The position numbers were made by a program, and so were the translations under genes. A stretch of DNA of 64,000 bases from Amnibacterium sp. CER49 (lineage in GTDB: Bacteria > Actinomycetota > Actinomycetes > Actinomycetales > Microbacteriaceae): NCBI RefSeq assembly GCF_029846255.1, contig NZ_JARVWQ010000002.1, forward strand, positions 1-64,000, in the 5' to 3' direction. The notes under the pieces are model-generated. The model made no database searches. It was given only the letters and a program-made list of their open reading frames with translations, and was not told where the DNA came from. Below, in pieces: positions 53,430 to 64,000 of this stretch (its first letter is position 1; each line of letters begins with the position of its first letter).

Positions 53430-54502
53430 CCGATCCCGTCCGCATCCCGATCCGCGGCGCCGGCGACTACGACGTCGTCGTCGGCCACGACCTCGGCGAC
53501 CTGCTCGCCGACGCGCTCGGGCCGCAGGTGCGCAAGGCGCTCCTCATCCACCAGCCCGTGCAGACCCGGCGTGCCGAGGCGATCCGCGAGCGGCTCGCTG
53601 GCCGGGTCGAGGTGCTGCTCGCCGAGGTGCCCGACGCCGAGGAGGCGAAGCGCATCGAGGTCGCCGCGTTCTGCTGGCAGGTGCTCGGCCAGGCCGACCT
53701 CACCCGGTCGGACGCCGTGATCGGTCTCGGCGGTGGCGCCGTCACCGACCTCGCCGGGTTCGTCGCCGCGACCTGGCTGCGCGGCGTTCGGCTCGTGCTG
53801 CTGCCGACGAGCGTGCTCGGCATGGTCGACGCGGCCGTCGGCGGCAAGACCGCGATCAACACCGCGGAGGGCAAGAACCTCGTCGGGGCCTTCCACGCGC
53901 CGGCCGCGGTGCTCGCCGATCTCGACGTGCTCGAGACCCTGCCGCGCAACGACGTGCTCGCCGGGTTCGCCGAGGTCGCGAAGTGCGGCTTCATCGCCGA
54001 CACCGCGATCCTCGACGCGCTGCAGCGCGACGTCGAGGCCGCGACCGACCCGGGCTCGCCGGTGTTCGCCGACCTCGTCGCGCGCGCCATCCGGGTGAAG
54101 GCCGAGGTGGTCAGCGAGGACTTCCGCGAGTCCGGCCGGCGCGAGATCCTCAACTACGGGCACACCCTCGGCCACGCCGTGGAGTACGCCGAGCGCTACC
54201 AGTGGCGCCACGGCTCCGCGATCGCCGTCGGCATGGTGTTCGCGGCCGAGCTCGCCCGCCTCGTCGGCCGCCTCGACGACGCGGGCGTCGAGCTGCACCG
54301 CGAGATCCTCGGCTCGCTCACGCTGCCGCTCGGCTACCCGGCGGGCCGCTGGCCCACGCTCGTCGCGGCGATGCGCCGCGACAAGAAGGCCCGCGGCGGC
54401 ATGCTGCGCTTCATCCTCCTCGACGGCATCGGGCGCACGAGCGTCCTGAACGGCCCCGAGGACGACCTGCTCTACAGCGCGTACAGCGAGATCGCCACCT
54501 GA
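53426..54502 (+). CDS. aroB: 3-dehydroquinate synthase
   Basis: A 358-residue NAD- and metal-dependent enzyme converting DAHP to 3-dehydroquinate. It shows IGLGGGAVTDLAGFVAATWLRG, PTSVLGMVDAAVGGKTAIN, and the metal ligands Glu/His in ILNYGHTLGHAVEY and the WRHGSAIAVGM region. ATG 53426 overlaps aroK. After it a 139-base gap carries a separate promoter for aroQ. Confidence 0.97.
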   Translation: MTDPVRIPIRGAGDYDVVVGHDLGDLLADALGPQVRKALLIHQPVQTRRAEAIRERLAGRVEVLLAEVPDAEEAKRIEVAAFCWQVLGQADLTRSDAVIGLGGGAVTDLAGFVAATWLRGVRLVLLPTSVLGMVDAAVGGKTAINTAEGKNLVGAFHAPAAVLADLDVLETLPRNDVLAGFAEVAKCGFIADTAILDALQRDVEAATDPGSPVFADLVARAIRVKAEVVSEDFRESGRREILNYGHTLGHAVEYAERYQWRHGSAIAVGMVFAAELARLVGRLDDAGVELHREILGSLTLPLGYPAGRWPTLVAAMRRDKKARGGMLRFILLDGIGRTSVLNGPEDDLLYSAYSEIAT

Positions 54503-54629
54503 CCGCGAGCGGGCGCTCGGGGCGGAGCCGACTGCTCGGCTCCGCGCGCCCATCTCGCCGAGGGCCGTCCCGGCCGTCGGGTCGCAACCAGCACCACGAC
54601 GGCTCGACTTGCGTCGTACGGTCAGTGGA

Positions 54630-54635
54630 TAGGGT
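54630..54635 (+). promoter_or_regulatory. -10 (TAGGGT) placed for a leaderless aroQ transcript
   Basis: TAGGGT ends six bases before the aroQ GTG (54642), so transcription should begin at or next to the start codon. TTGCGT at 54609-54614 could be a -35 with a short 15-base spacer. No ribosome binding site is present. Confidence 0.6.
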
Positions 54636-54641
54636 CGGATC

Positions 54642-55088
54642 GTGCCTCGCGTCCTCGTCCTGAACGGCCCGAACCTCCAGCGGCTCGGCACCCGGGAGCC
54701 CGCGATCTACGGCACCGCGACGCTCGCCGACGTCGAGCGGGACCTCCGTGCAGCGGCGCCCGACGGCGTCGAGGTCGAGCTGCGGCAGACGGACGACGAG
54801 GCGACGCTCCTCGGCTGGCTGCACGAGGCCGTCGACACGGGGTCGCCGGTGATCCTCAACCCGGCCGCCTTCACGCACTACTCGTACGCGCTCCGCGATG
54901 CGGCGGTGCTCGTGCCCGAGGCGGGGCTGCCGCTCATCGAGGTGCACATCTCGAACCCCCACCGCCGCGAGGAGTTCCGGCACACGAGCGTCGTCTCGGG
55001 CGTCGCGACGGGCGTGATCGCTGGCCTCGGCGTCGACGGCTACCGCCTCGCGCTGCAGTACATCGCGGACCGGCTGCCGCGGGACTGA
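54642..55088 (+). CDS. aroQ: Type II 3-dehydroquinate dehydratase
   Basis: A 148-residue dodecameric-type dehydratase producing 3-dehydroshikimate. [19 protein letters not shown] supplies the catalytic Tyr, [18 protein letters not shown] (here [10 protein letters not shown]) the Asn/His, and [17 protein letters not shown] the anion-binding end. GTG 54642 appears leaderless. It completes a near-full shikimate block (aroE, C, K, B, Q); aroA and aroG are elsewhere. Confidence 0.95.
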   Translation: MPRVLVLNGPNLQRLGTREPAIYGTATLADVERDLRAAAPDGVEVELRQTDDEATLLGWLHEAVDTGSPVILNPAAFTHYSYALRDAAVLVPEAGLPLIEVHISNPHRREEFRHTSVVSGVATGVIAGLGVDGYRLALQYIADRLPRD

Positions 55089-55116
55089 CGGCGGGAGCCG
55101 GGCGTCGCGCGGCGGG

Positions 55117-55122
55117 TAGACT
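55117..55122 (+). promoter_or_regulatory. -10 (TAGACT) of efp
   Basis: TAGACT 48 bases before the efp ATG, identical to the pdxS -10. A GAGGAG ribosome binding site follows near 55157. Confidence 0.5.
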
Positions 55123-55170
55123 GCTGGGTCGGCCGCGCGCGGCCCCCATCGACCTGCGAGGAGATCCGCC

Positions 55171-55731
55171 ATGGCGTCCACCGCCGACATCCGCAACGGC
55201 GTCGTGCTCAACATCGACGGCCAGCTCTGGAACGTCGTCGAGTTCCAGCACGTGAAGCCCGGCAAGGGCGGGGCGTTCGTCCGCACGAAGCTGAAGAACG
55301 TCGTCTCCGGCAAGGTCGTCGACCGCACCTACAACGCGGGCGCGAAGGTCGACATCGAGAACGTCGACCGCCGCGACTTCCAGTTCCTCTACCGCGACGG
55401 CGACGACTTCGTCTTCATGGACACCGACACCTACGAGCAGACGCCCGTCCCGGCCGGCGTCGTCGGCGACGCGGCGAACTACCTGCTCGAGAACCAGTCG
55501 GCCACCATCGCGATGAACAACGGCAACCCGCTCTACGTCGAGCTGCCCGCGTCCGTCGTGCTCGAGGTCACCTACACCGAGCCCGGCCTGCAGGGCGACC
55601 GCTCGAGCGCCGGCACGAAGCCCGCGACCCTCGAGACCGGCGCCGAGATCCAGGTGCCGCTGTTCCTCGAGACGGGCACGAAGGTCAAGGTGGACACCCG
55701 CTCGGGCGACTACCTCGGCCGCGTGAGCTGA
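55171..55731 (+). CDS. efp: Elongation factor P
   Basis: A 186-residue tRNA-shaped factor relieving ribosome stalling at proline runs. It shows three OB-like domains: KOW-like N-terminal [39 protein letters not shown], with the tip Lys of PGKGG, then a middle domain with [23 protein letters not shown], and a C-terminal domain with [19 protein letters not shown]. Good GAGGAG ribosome binding site. nusB starts two bases after the stop. Confidence 0.97.
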   Translation: MASTADIRNGVVLNIDGQLWNVVEFQHVKPGKGGAFVRTKLKNVVSGKVVDRTYNAGAKVDIENVDRRDFQFLYRDGDDFVFMDTDTYEQTPVPAGVVGDAANYLLENQSATIAMNNGNPLYVELPASVVLEVTYTEPGLQGDRSSAGTKPATLETGAEIQVPLFLETGTKVKVDTRSGDYLGRVS

Positions 55732-55732
55732 C

Positions 55733-56155
55733 GTGTCCGCGCGGACGAAGTCGCGCAAGCGCGCCCTCGACATCCTCTTCTCCGCCGACGTCCGCGGCGA
55801 ACCGCTCGAGCGCGCCCTCGCCGTGGAGCAGGAGCGCGCCGACGCCCGGCCCGAGCGCGCCTCGAGCTGGCCGTACGCCCGGCAGATCGTCCAGGGCGTG
55901 ATCGACCACGCCGACGAGATCGACGACGCCATCGCCGAGCACGCGAACGGCTGGCCGATCGACCGGATGCCCGCCGTCGATCGCGCCGTGCTGCGGCTCG
56001 CGACGTGGGAGCTCGAGCACAACCCCGAGGTGCCCGCCGGCGTCGCGATCGACGAGGCGGTCGAGCTCGTGAAGGAGCTCTCGACCGACGACAGCCCGCG
56101 GTTCGTGAACGGCGTGCTCGGCGCGATCGCGAAGACCCCGCGCGCGACGGCCTGA
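55733..56155 (+). CDS. nusB: Transcription antitermination protein NusB
   Basis: A 140-residue all-helical protein, partner of NusE/S10 in rRNA antitermination. SARTKSRKRALDILFSADVRGEPLE and WPIDRMPAVDRAVLRLATWEL are the family hallmarks, with FVNGVLGAIAK near the C-terminus. The GTG is two bases after efp, so it relies on efp translation. This efp-nusB pair immediately before pyrR is a conserved actinobacterial order. Confidence 0.95.
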   Translation: MSARTKSRKRALDILFSADVRGEPLERALAVEQERADARPERASSWPYARQIVQGVIDHADEIDDAIAEHANGWPIDRMPAVDRAVLRLATWELEHNPEVPAGVAIDEAVELVKELSTDDSPRFVNGVLGAIAKTPRATA

Positions 56156-56203
56156 TCCGTCCGCGCGGCTTCCGACCCGGGGGAGCGGTCGGCCGGGCTC
56201 CGG

Positions 56204-56209
56204 TAGGGT
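56204..56209 (+). promoter_or_regulatory. -10 (TAGGGT) of the pyr operon
   Basis: TAGGGT gives a predicted start near 56216, just before the PyrR-type RNA element. The leader is therefore short, about 45 bases. Confidence 0.5.
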
Positions 56210-56221
56210 GACGGGCGATCA

Positions 56222-56256
56222 CCTTTAAGGACCGTCCGGTGAGGCGGGGAAGGAGG
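56222..56256 (+). promoter_or_regulatory. PyrR-binding RNA element overlapping the pyrR ribosome binding site
   Basis: GTCCGGTGAGGC (56234-56245) matches the PyrR binding-loop consensus (UCCNGNGAGGY). CCTT (56222-56225) can pair with AAGG (56250-56253), part of the AAGGAGG ribosome binding site, closing a stem around the loop. PyrR bound to this hairpin would block translation initiation, as described for mycobacterial pyr leaders. Seen in sequence plus family knowledge. Confidence 0.78.
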
Positions 56257-56260
56257 TCGG

Positions 56261-56785
56261 ATGCCGCTGCGCACCCTGCTGCAGGCCGACGACGTGCGAC
56301 GCGCGATCACGCGCATGGCGCACGAGCTCGTGGAGCACGACCCCGACGCCGACCGCCTGCTGCTGCTCGGCATCCCGACCCGCGGCGCCGTGCTCGCCCG
56401 CCGGCTCGCCGCGGAGGTCGCCCGTATCGCCGGCCGCGAGGTGCCCGTCGGCGTCCTCGACGTGACGCTCTACCGCGACGACCTCGGCACGCAGCCCACC
56501 CGGGCGACGGGCCGCACGGACGTGCCCGCCGACGTCGACGGCGCCACGGTCGTGCTCGTCGACGACGTGCTCTTCTCCGGCCGCACCGTCCGCGCCGCGC
56601 TCGACGCGGTCACCGCGCTCGGCCGCCCCGCGGTGGTGCGCCTCGCCGTGCTCGTCGACCGCGGCCACCGCGAGCTCCCGATCCGGCCTGACTCGGTCGG
56701 GCGCAACCTGCCGTCGGCGAAGAGCGAGCGCGTCCGCGTGCTGCTCACCGAGACCGACGGCCGCGACGAGGTGACGATCGAGTGA
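56261..56785 (+). CDS. pyrR: Bifunctional pyr operon regulator / uracil phosphoribosyltransferase PyrR
   Basis: A 174-residue RNA-binding regulator with phosphoribosyltransferase fold. [14 protein letters not shown] is the nucleotide loop and [20 protein letters not shown] the PRPP motif. [30 protein letters not shown] and the basic surface are typical. It senses UMP/UTP and binds the leader element directly upstream. ATG 56261 uses the AAGGAGG just inside that element. pyrB overlaps by four bases. Confidence 0.95.
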   Translation: MPLRTLLQADDVRRAITRMAHELVEHDPDADRLLLLGIPTRGAVLARRLAAEVARIAGREVPVGVLDVTLYRDDLGTQPTRATGRTDVPADVDGATVVLVDDVLFSGRTVRAALDAVTALGRPAVVRLAVLVDRGHRELPIRPDSVGRNLPSAKSERVRVLLTETDGRDEVTIE

Positions 56786-57732
56786 GCGACCACCTGCTGT
56801 CGACCCGCGACCTCTCGCGCGACGCCGCCGTCGCGCTGCTCGACGTCGCGGAGGACATGGCCGACACCCAGCGCCGCACCGTGAAGAAGCTGCCGACGCT
56901 GCGCGGCACGACCGTCGTGAACCTGTTCTTCGAGGACTCGACCCGCACCCGCATCTCGTTCGAGGCCGCCGCGAAGCGGCTCTCCGCCGATGTCATCACC
57001 TTCAGCGCGAAGGGCTCGTCCGTCTCGAAGGGCGAGAGCCTCCAGGACACCGCGCAGACGCTGCAGGCGATGGGCGCGGACGGCATCGTGATCCGGCACC
57101 AGGCCTCCGGCGCCGCCGCGGTGCTCGCCACGAGCGGCTGGACCCGCGCCGCGGTCGTGAACGCCGGCGACGGCACCCACGAGCACCCGACGCAGGCGCT
57201 GCTCGACGCGTTCACCATCCGCAAGCGGCGGTTCGGCGCCGGCTCCCGCGGCCGCGACCTCGCCGGGCTCGACGTCGTCATCGTGGGGGACGTGCTGCAC
57301 TCGCGGGTCGCTCGCAGCAACGTCTGGCTGCTCACGACCCTCGGGGCGACGGTGCGGCTCGTCGCGCCGCCGACCCTGCTGCCGACGCACATCGAGAGCT
57401 GGCCCGTCGAAGCCGGCACCGACCTCGACGCGGCCATCGCCGACGGCCCCGACGTGGTCATGATGCTCCGCGTGCAGCGCGAGCGCATGACCGAGGCGTT
57501 CTTCCCGAGCGCGCGCGAGTACGCGGCGCTCTACGGGCTCTCCGCCGCCCGAGCCGACCGGCTCCGCGCCGACGCGCTCGTCATGCATCCGGGACCGATG
57601 AACCGCGGGCTCGAGATCGCCGGGAGCGTCGCCGACTCGCCCCGCTCGACCGTGCTCGAGCAGGTCGAGAACGGGATCGCCGTGCGCATGGCGGTGCTGT
57701 ACGACGTGCTGGCGGGGGAGAGGACGGCGTGA
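56782..57732 (+). CDS. pyrB: Aspartate carbamoyltransferase catalytic chain
   Basis: A 316-residue enzyme joining carbamoyl phosphate and aspartate. The carbamoyl-phosphate signature [13 protein letters not shown], the [12 protein letters not shown] loop, and the His/Gln of [16 protein letters not shown] are present, as is [11 protein letters not shown]. No pyrI is adjacent, normal for actinobacteria. GTG 56782 overlaps pyrR, and its own stop overlaps pyrC. Confidence 0.97.
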   Translation: MSDHLLSTRDLSRDAAVALLDVAEDMADTQRRTVKKLPTLRGTTVVNLFFEDSTRTRISFEAAAKRLSADVITFSAKGSSVSKGESLQDTAQTLQAMGADGIVIRHQASGAAAVLATSGWTRAAVVNAGDGTHEHPTQALLDAFTIRKRRFGAGSRGRDLAGLDVVIVGDVLHSRVARSNVWLLTTLGATVRLVAPPTLLPTHIESWPVEAGTDLDAAIADGPDVVMMLRVQRERMTEAFFPSAREYAALYGLSAARADRLRADALVMHPGPMNRGLEIAGSVADSPRSTVLEQVENGIAVRMAVLYDVLAGERTA

Positions 57733-59042
57733 CCGATCTGCTGATCCGAGGCGCGGAGCGCGCCGGCGACGGCGTCCGCACCGACCTGCGCATCGTGGGC
57801 GACCGCGTCGTCGAGGACGGGAGCCTCACCGCGCGGCAGGGTGAGCGGGTGATCGACGCCGACGGGCTCGTGGCGCTCACCGGCTTCGTCGACCTGCACA
57901 CGCACCTCCGCGAGCCGGGCGGCGAGGGCGCCGAGACGGTGCTGAGCGGCTCGCGCGCCGGCGCCGCAGGCGGCTTCACCGTGCTCCACGCGATGCCGAA
58001 CACCGAGCCGGTCGCCGACACGGCCGGCGTCGTCGAGCAGGTCGCCGCCCTCGGCCGCGCCGCCGGCTACGTCGACGTGCGGCCCATCGGCGCGGTGTCG
58101 AAGGGACGGCGCGGCGAGGAGCTCGCCGAGCTCGTCACCATGGCGCGCTCCCGCGCCCGGGTGCGGATGTTCAGCGACGACGGCTCGTGCGTCGCGGACC
58201 CGCTGCTCATGCGCCGCGCGCTCGAGTACGCCCGCATCGTCGACGGGGTCATCGCGCAGCACGCCGAGGAGCCGCGGCTCACCCGCGGCGCGCAGCTGCA
58301 CGAGGGCGCGGTCTCCGCCGAGCTCGGGCTCGCCGGGTGGCCCGCCGTCGCCGAGGAGGCGATCATCGCCCGCGACGTGCTGCTCGCAGCCGAGGCGGGT
58401 GCCCGGCTGCACGTCTGCCACGTCTCCACCGCGGGCAGCGTCGAGCTGATCCGCTGGGCGAAGCGCCGCGGGGTCCGCGTCACGGCCGAGGTCACGCCGC
58501 ACCACCTGCTGCTCACCGACGAGGCGGCCCGCGGCTACGACGCCCGCTTCAAGGTGAACCCGCCGCTGCGCACCGCGTCGGACGTCGAGGCGCTGCGGGC
58601 CGCGCTCGCGGACGGCACGATCGACGTCGTCGCCACCGACCACGCGCCCCACTCCGCCGAGGCGAAGCGCAGCGAGTGGCAGACCGCCGCGATGGGCATG
58701 GTCGGCCTCGAGACCGCGGCGTCGGTGGTGCAGGCGGCGATGGTCGAGACCGGCCTGCTCGGCTGGGCGGACGTGCAGCGGGTCCTCTCGACGACGCCCG
58801 CCGAGATCGGCGGCGACGCCTCCCGCGGTGCGCTGCGGCCGGGCGATCCGGCCGACCTGGTGCTCGTCGACCCCGCCGCGCGTCGCGTGCTCGCGAGCTC
58901 GGACCTCGTCGGCCGGAGCACCAACTCGCCCTACCTCGGCCGCGACCTGCCCGGTCGCGTGGTCGCGACGCTGTTCCGCGGCACCCCCACCGTGCTCGAC
59001 GGCGCCGTCGTCGAGCTCGAGCCCGCGGGGGGCGACGCGTGA
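57729..59042 (+). CDS. pyrC: Dihydroorotase
   Basis: A 437-residue type I dihydroorotase closing carbamoyl aspartate to dihydroorotate. Metal ligands lie in [14 protein letters not shown], the third His in the [14 protein letters not shown] strand, and the catalytic Asp in [13 protein letters not shown]. The C-terminal [24 protein letters not shown] is typical. It is coupled with pyrB and the next gene by GTGA overlaps. Confidence 0.96.
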   Translation: MTDLLIRGAERAGDGVRTDLRIVGDRVVEDGSLTARQGERVIDADGLVALTGFVDLHTHLREPGGEGAETVLSGSRAGAAGGFTVLHAMPNTEPVADTAGVVEQVAALGRAAGYVDVRPIGAVSKGRRGEELAELVTMARSRARVRMFSDDGSCVADPLLMRRALEYARIVDGVIAQHAEEPRLTRGAQLHEGAVSAELGLAGWPAVAEEAIIARDVLLAAEAGARLHVCHVSTAGSVELIRWAKRRGVRVTAEVTPHHLLLTDEAARGYDARFKVNPPLRTASDVEALRAALADGTIDVVATDHAPHSAEAKRSEWQTAAMGMVGLETAASVVQAAMVETGLLGWADVQRVLSTTPAEIGGDASRGALRPGDPADLVLVDPAARRVLASSDLVGRSTNSPYLGRDLPGRVVATLFRGTPTVLDGAVVELEPAGGDA

Positions 59043-59563
59043 TCCCGGTGCCCGCCGTCGCGGCCGTCTCCGTCGCGCTGCTCGCCGCGATCGCCGGCAT
59101 GGGCGTCTCGTGGCGCCGCCGGAAGCGCGACCAGCAGGGGCTCGCGCTGCCGGACGCGCCCGCCGAGCAGGGGGAGGAGCGGATCGCCGTCGACGGGCTC
59201 CACCTCGCCACCACCTTCGCCGGCCGGCCGCTCGAGCGGGTCGTCGTGGCCGGACTCGGCTTCCGCTTCCGCGCGCGCATCGTCGTCACGGATCGCGGCG
59301 TGCGGATCGAGCGCGACGGCGGGCACCCGCTGCACCTGCCCGCCGGGCGGCTCACCGGTGCCGGCACCGCCACGTGGACGCTCGACCGCGGGGTCGAGCC
59401 CGGCGGCCTCACCGTGCTCGGCTTCACCCTCGACTCGTCCGACGGCCCGGTCGCCGTCGAGTCCTCGTTCCGCATCGACCCCGAGCCCCGCGCCCGCCTG
59501 ATCGCCGCCGTCCAGGCGATCACGGCGGGGCAGCCGAAGGAGACGCCCCATGCCGATTCCTGA
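59039..59563 (+). CDS. Membrane-anchored PH-like domain protein of the pyr operon
   Basis: A 174-residue protein with an N-terminal membrane helix ([21 protein letters not shown]) and a cytoplasmic beta-rich region ([50 protein letters not shown]). It resembles the actinobacterial conserved protein sitting between pyrC and carA, also in mycobacteria. The fold is like a bacterial PH domain; the role in pyrimidine synthesis is unknown. GTG 59039 overlaps pyrC by four bases and its stop overlaps carA by 14 bases, so strict coexpression is clear. Confidence 0.82.
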   Translation: MIPVPAVAAVSVALLAAIAGMGVSWRRRKRDQQGLALPDAPAEQGEERIAVDGLHLATTFAGRPLERVVVAGLGFRFRARIVVTDRGVRIERDGGHPLHLPAGRLTGAGTATWTLDRGVEPGGLTVLGFTLDSSDGPVAVESSFRIDPEPRARLIAAVQAITAGQPKETPHADS

Positions 59564-60733
59564 CCCCGCCGTGCTCGTCCTCGAGGACGGCCGGCGCTTC
59601 CCGGGCCGTGCCTGGGGCGCCCGCGGCCGCACCTTCGGCGAGGCCGTCTTCGCCACCGGCATGACCGGCTACCAGGAGACGCTGACCGACCCGTCGTACG
59701 CCGGCCAGATCGTCGTGCAGACCGCGCCGCACATCGGCAACACCGGGATGAACGACGAGGACCCCGAGTCGCGGCGCATCTGGGTCGCCGGGTACGCCGC
59801 ACACGCGCCGTCGCGCACCGCGTCGAGCTTCCGGGCCCTGCGCACCCTGGACGACGACCTCGAGCGGGACGGCATCGTCGCGATCGCGGGGCTCGACACC
59901 CGCGCCCTCACCCGGCACCTCCGCGACCGGGGCGCGATGCGCGCCGGCATCTTCTCCGGCGACGACGCGGTCCTCGGGGCCGACGCGCAGCTCGACCTCG
60001 TGCTGCAGCAGCCGCGGATGACGGGGCAGAACCTCTCGGCCGAGGTCTCGACGCCGGAGACCTACACGGTCGAGGCGCGCGGCGAGCGGATCGGCTCGGT
60101 CGCGATCGTCGACCTCGGCATCAAGGCGGCGACCATCAACGCCCTCGCCGACCGCGGCTTCGACGTGCACGTCGTGCCCGAGTCGGTGACGATCGACGAG
60201 CTGTACGCCCTCGAGCCCTCCGCGGTCTTCTACTCGAACGGCCCCGGCGACCCGGAGGCGAACGACCACCACGTCGGCCTGCTGCAGGAGGTGCTGCGGC
60301 GCCGCACGCCGTTCTTCGGCATCTGCTTCGGCAACCAGCTGCTCGGCCGGGCGCTCGGCTTCGGCACGTACAAGCTGCCGTTCGGCCACCGCGGCATCAA
60401 CCAGCCGGTCGTCGACCTCCGCAGCGGCCGCATCGGCATCACCGCGCACAACCACGGCTTCGCGGTCGACGCCCCGCGCGGCGGCCCCGTGGAGACCCCG
60501 GCCGGCTTCGGCCGCGCCGAGGTGACCCACGTCGACCTGAACGACGACGTCGTCGAGGGCATCGCCTGCCTCGACCTGCCCGCGTTCAGCGTGCAGTACC
60601 ACCCGGAGGCCGCCGCCGGCCCGCATGACGCCGAGGCCCTGTTCGACCGCTTCCGCGACATGGTGCTCGCCGAGCGCAGAGCCGAGCACGCAGCCATCGC
60701 GGTGGAGACCGCGCCGACCGAGGGAGCCAGCTG

Positions 60734-60734
<1 letters not shown>
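59550..60734 (+). CDS. carA: Carbamoyl-phosphate synthase small (glutaminase) chain
   Basis: A 394-residue subunit supplying ammonia for carbamoyl phosphate. The N-terminal CPSase-specific domain ([25 protein letters not shown]) precedes the class I glutaminase with [10 protein letters not shown], nucleophilic Cys in [16 protein letters not shown], and His/Glu in [13 protein letters not shown]. carB starts at the overlapping TGATG. Confidence 0.97.

Positions 60735-64000
<3,266 letters not shown>

Overview
The window is a high-GC (about 72% by eye) chromosomal segment of an actinobacterium. GTG, ATG and occasional TTG starts, dense 1-4 base start/stop overlaps and the order thrS-HIT ... yebC-ruvCAB-yajC-secDF-rel ... 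rpsD-alaS-ruvX-mltG-aroECKBQ-efp-nusB-pyrRBC-carAB are typical of Actinomycetota. DUF3000 beside RNase D, an isolated amtB and pdxST next to yebC suggest Micrococcales, probably Microbacteriaceae. The family call is inference from gene order and composition.

Layout. 1-3165: hairpin array, dxs (isoprenoid precursor synthesis) and an S66 LD-carboxypeptidase. 3247-8553 (minus): FadJ-like and thiolase beta-oxidation pair, RNase D and DUF3000. 8605-10258: small lipoprotein and a divergent membrane-anchored alpha/beta hydrolase. 10231-12274 (minus): sulfurtransferase, SufE and a RibD-C-type reductase, overlapping end to end. 12439-14999: zapE, then amtB with a GlnR-like box and a terminator. 15045-15544: tRNA-Val(CAC), tRNA-Gly(GCC), tRNA-Cys(GCA) and tRNA-Val(GAC). 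15677-19219 is the accessory-looking part: three short secreted four-cysteine proteins, a lamin-tail-domain protein coupled to a DUF4236 protein, and an acetyltransferase. 19280-24779: aldo/keto reductase, TPP-riboswitch-controlled ECF transporter genes, a phosphotransferase and a hypothetical. 24854-29877: thrS, HIT/Ap4A enzyme, pdxS, pdxT and a membrane protein. 29995-31332: a Ser/Pro/Ala-rich secreted protein.

From 31453 to the right edge the content is nearly all housekeeping on the plus strand: yebC, ruvC, ruvA, ruvB, yajC-secD-secF, and rel. An inserted minus-strand block follows (AbiEi-like protein, DUF349 protein, cyclophilin). Then come rarA, rpsD, a small membrane protein, alaS, ruvX, mltG, the shikimate genes aroE-C-K-B-Q, efp, nusB and the pyrimidine operon pyrR-pyrB-pyrC-PH protein-carA-carB. 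carB runs off the right edge.

Regulation that can be read directly: a TPP riboswitch whose downstream RNA can bury the ykoE ribosome binding site in a 10-bp helix; a PyrR-type RNA loop whose stem can pair with the pyrR ribosome binding site; a GlnR-type box upstream of amtB; and several genes with a TANNNT -10 only 6-8 bases before the start codon (probable leaderless mRNAs). The most novel-looking signal is a 19-bp motif (dyad TACG-N8-CGTA) found upstream of all three four-cysteine secreted protein genes between 15.6 and 18.4 kb. These genes are otherwise unrelated, so the motif suggests a small undescribed regulon. Two intergenic repeat clusters, a nested palindrome after rpsD and GGATCC-centred repeats before pdxS, also lack an obvious explanation.
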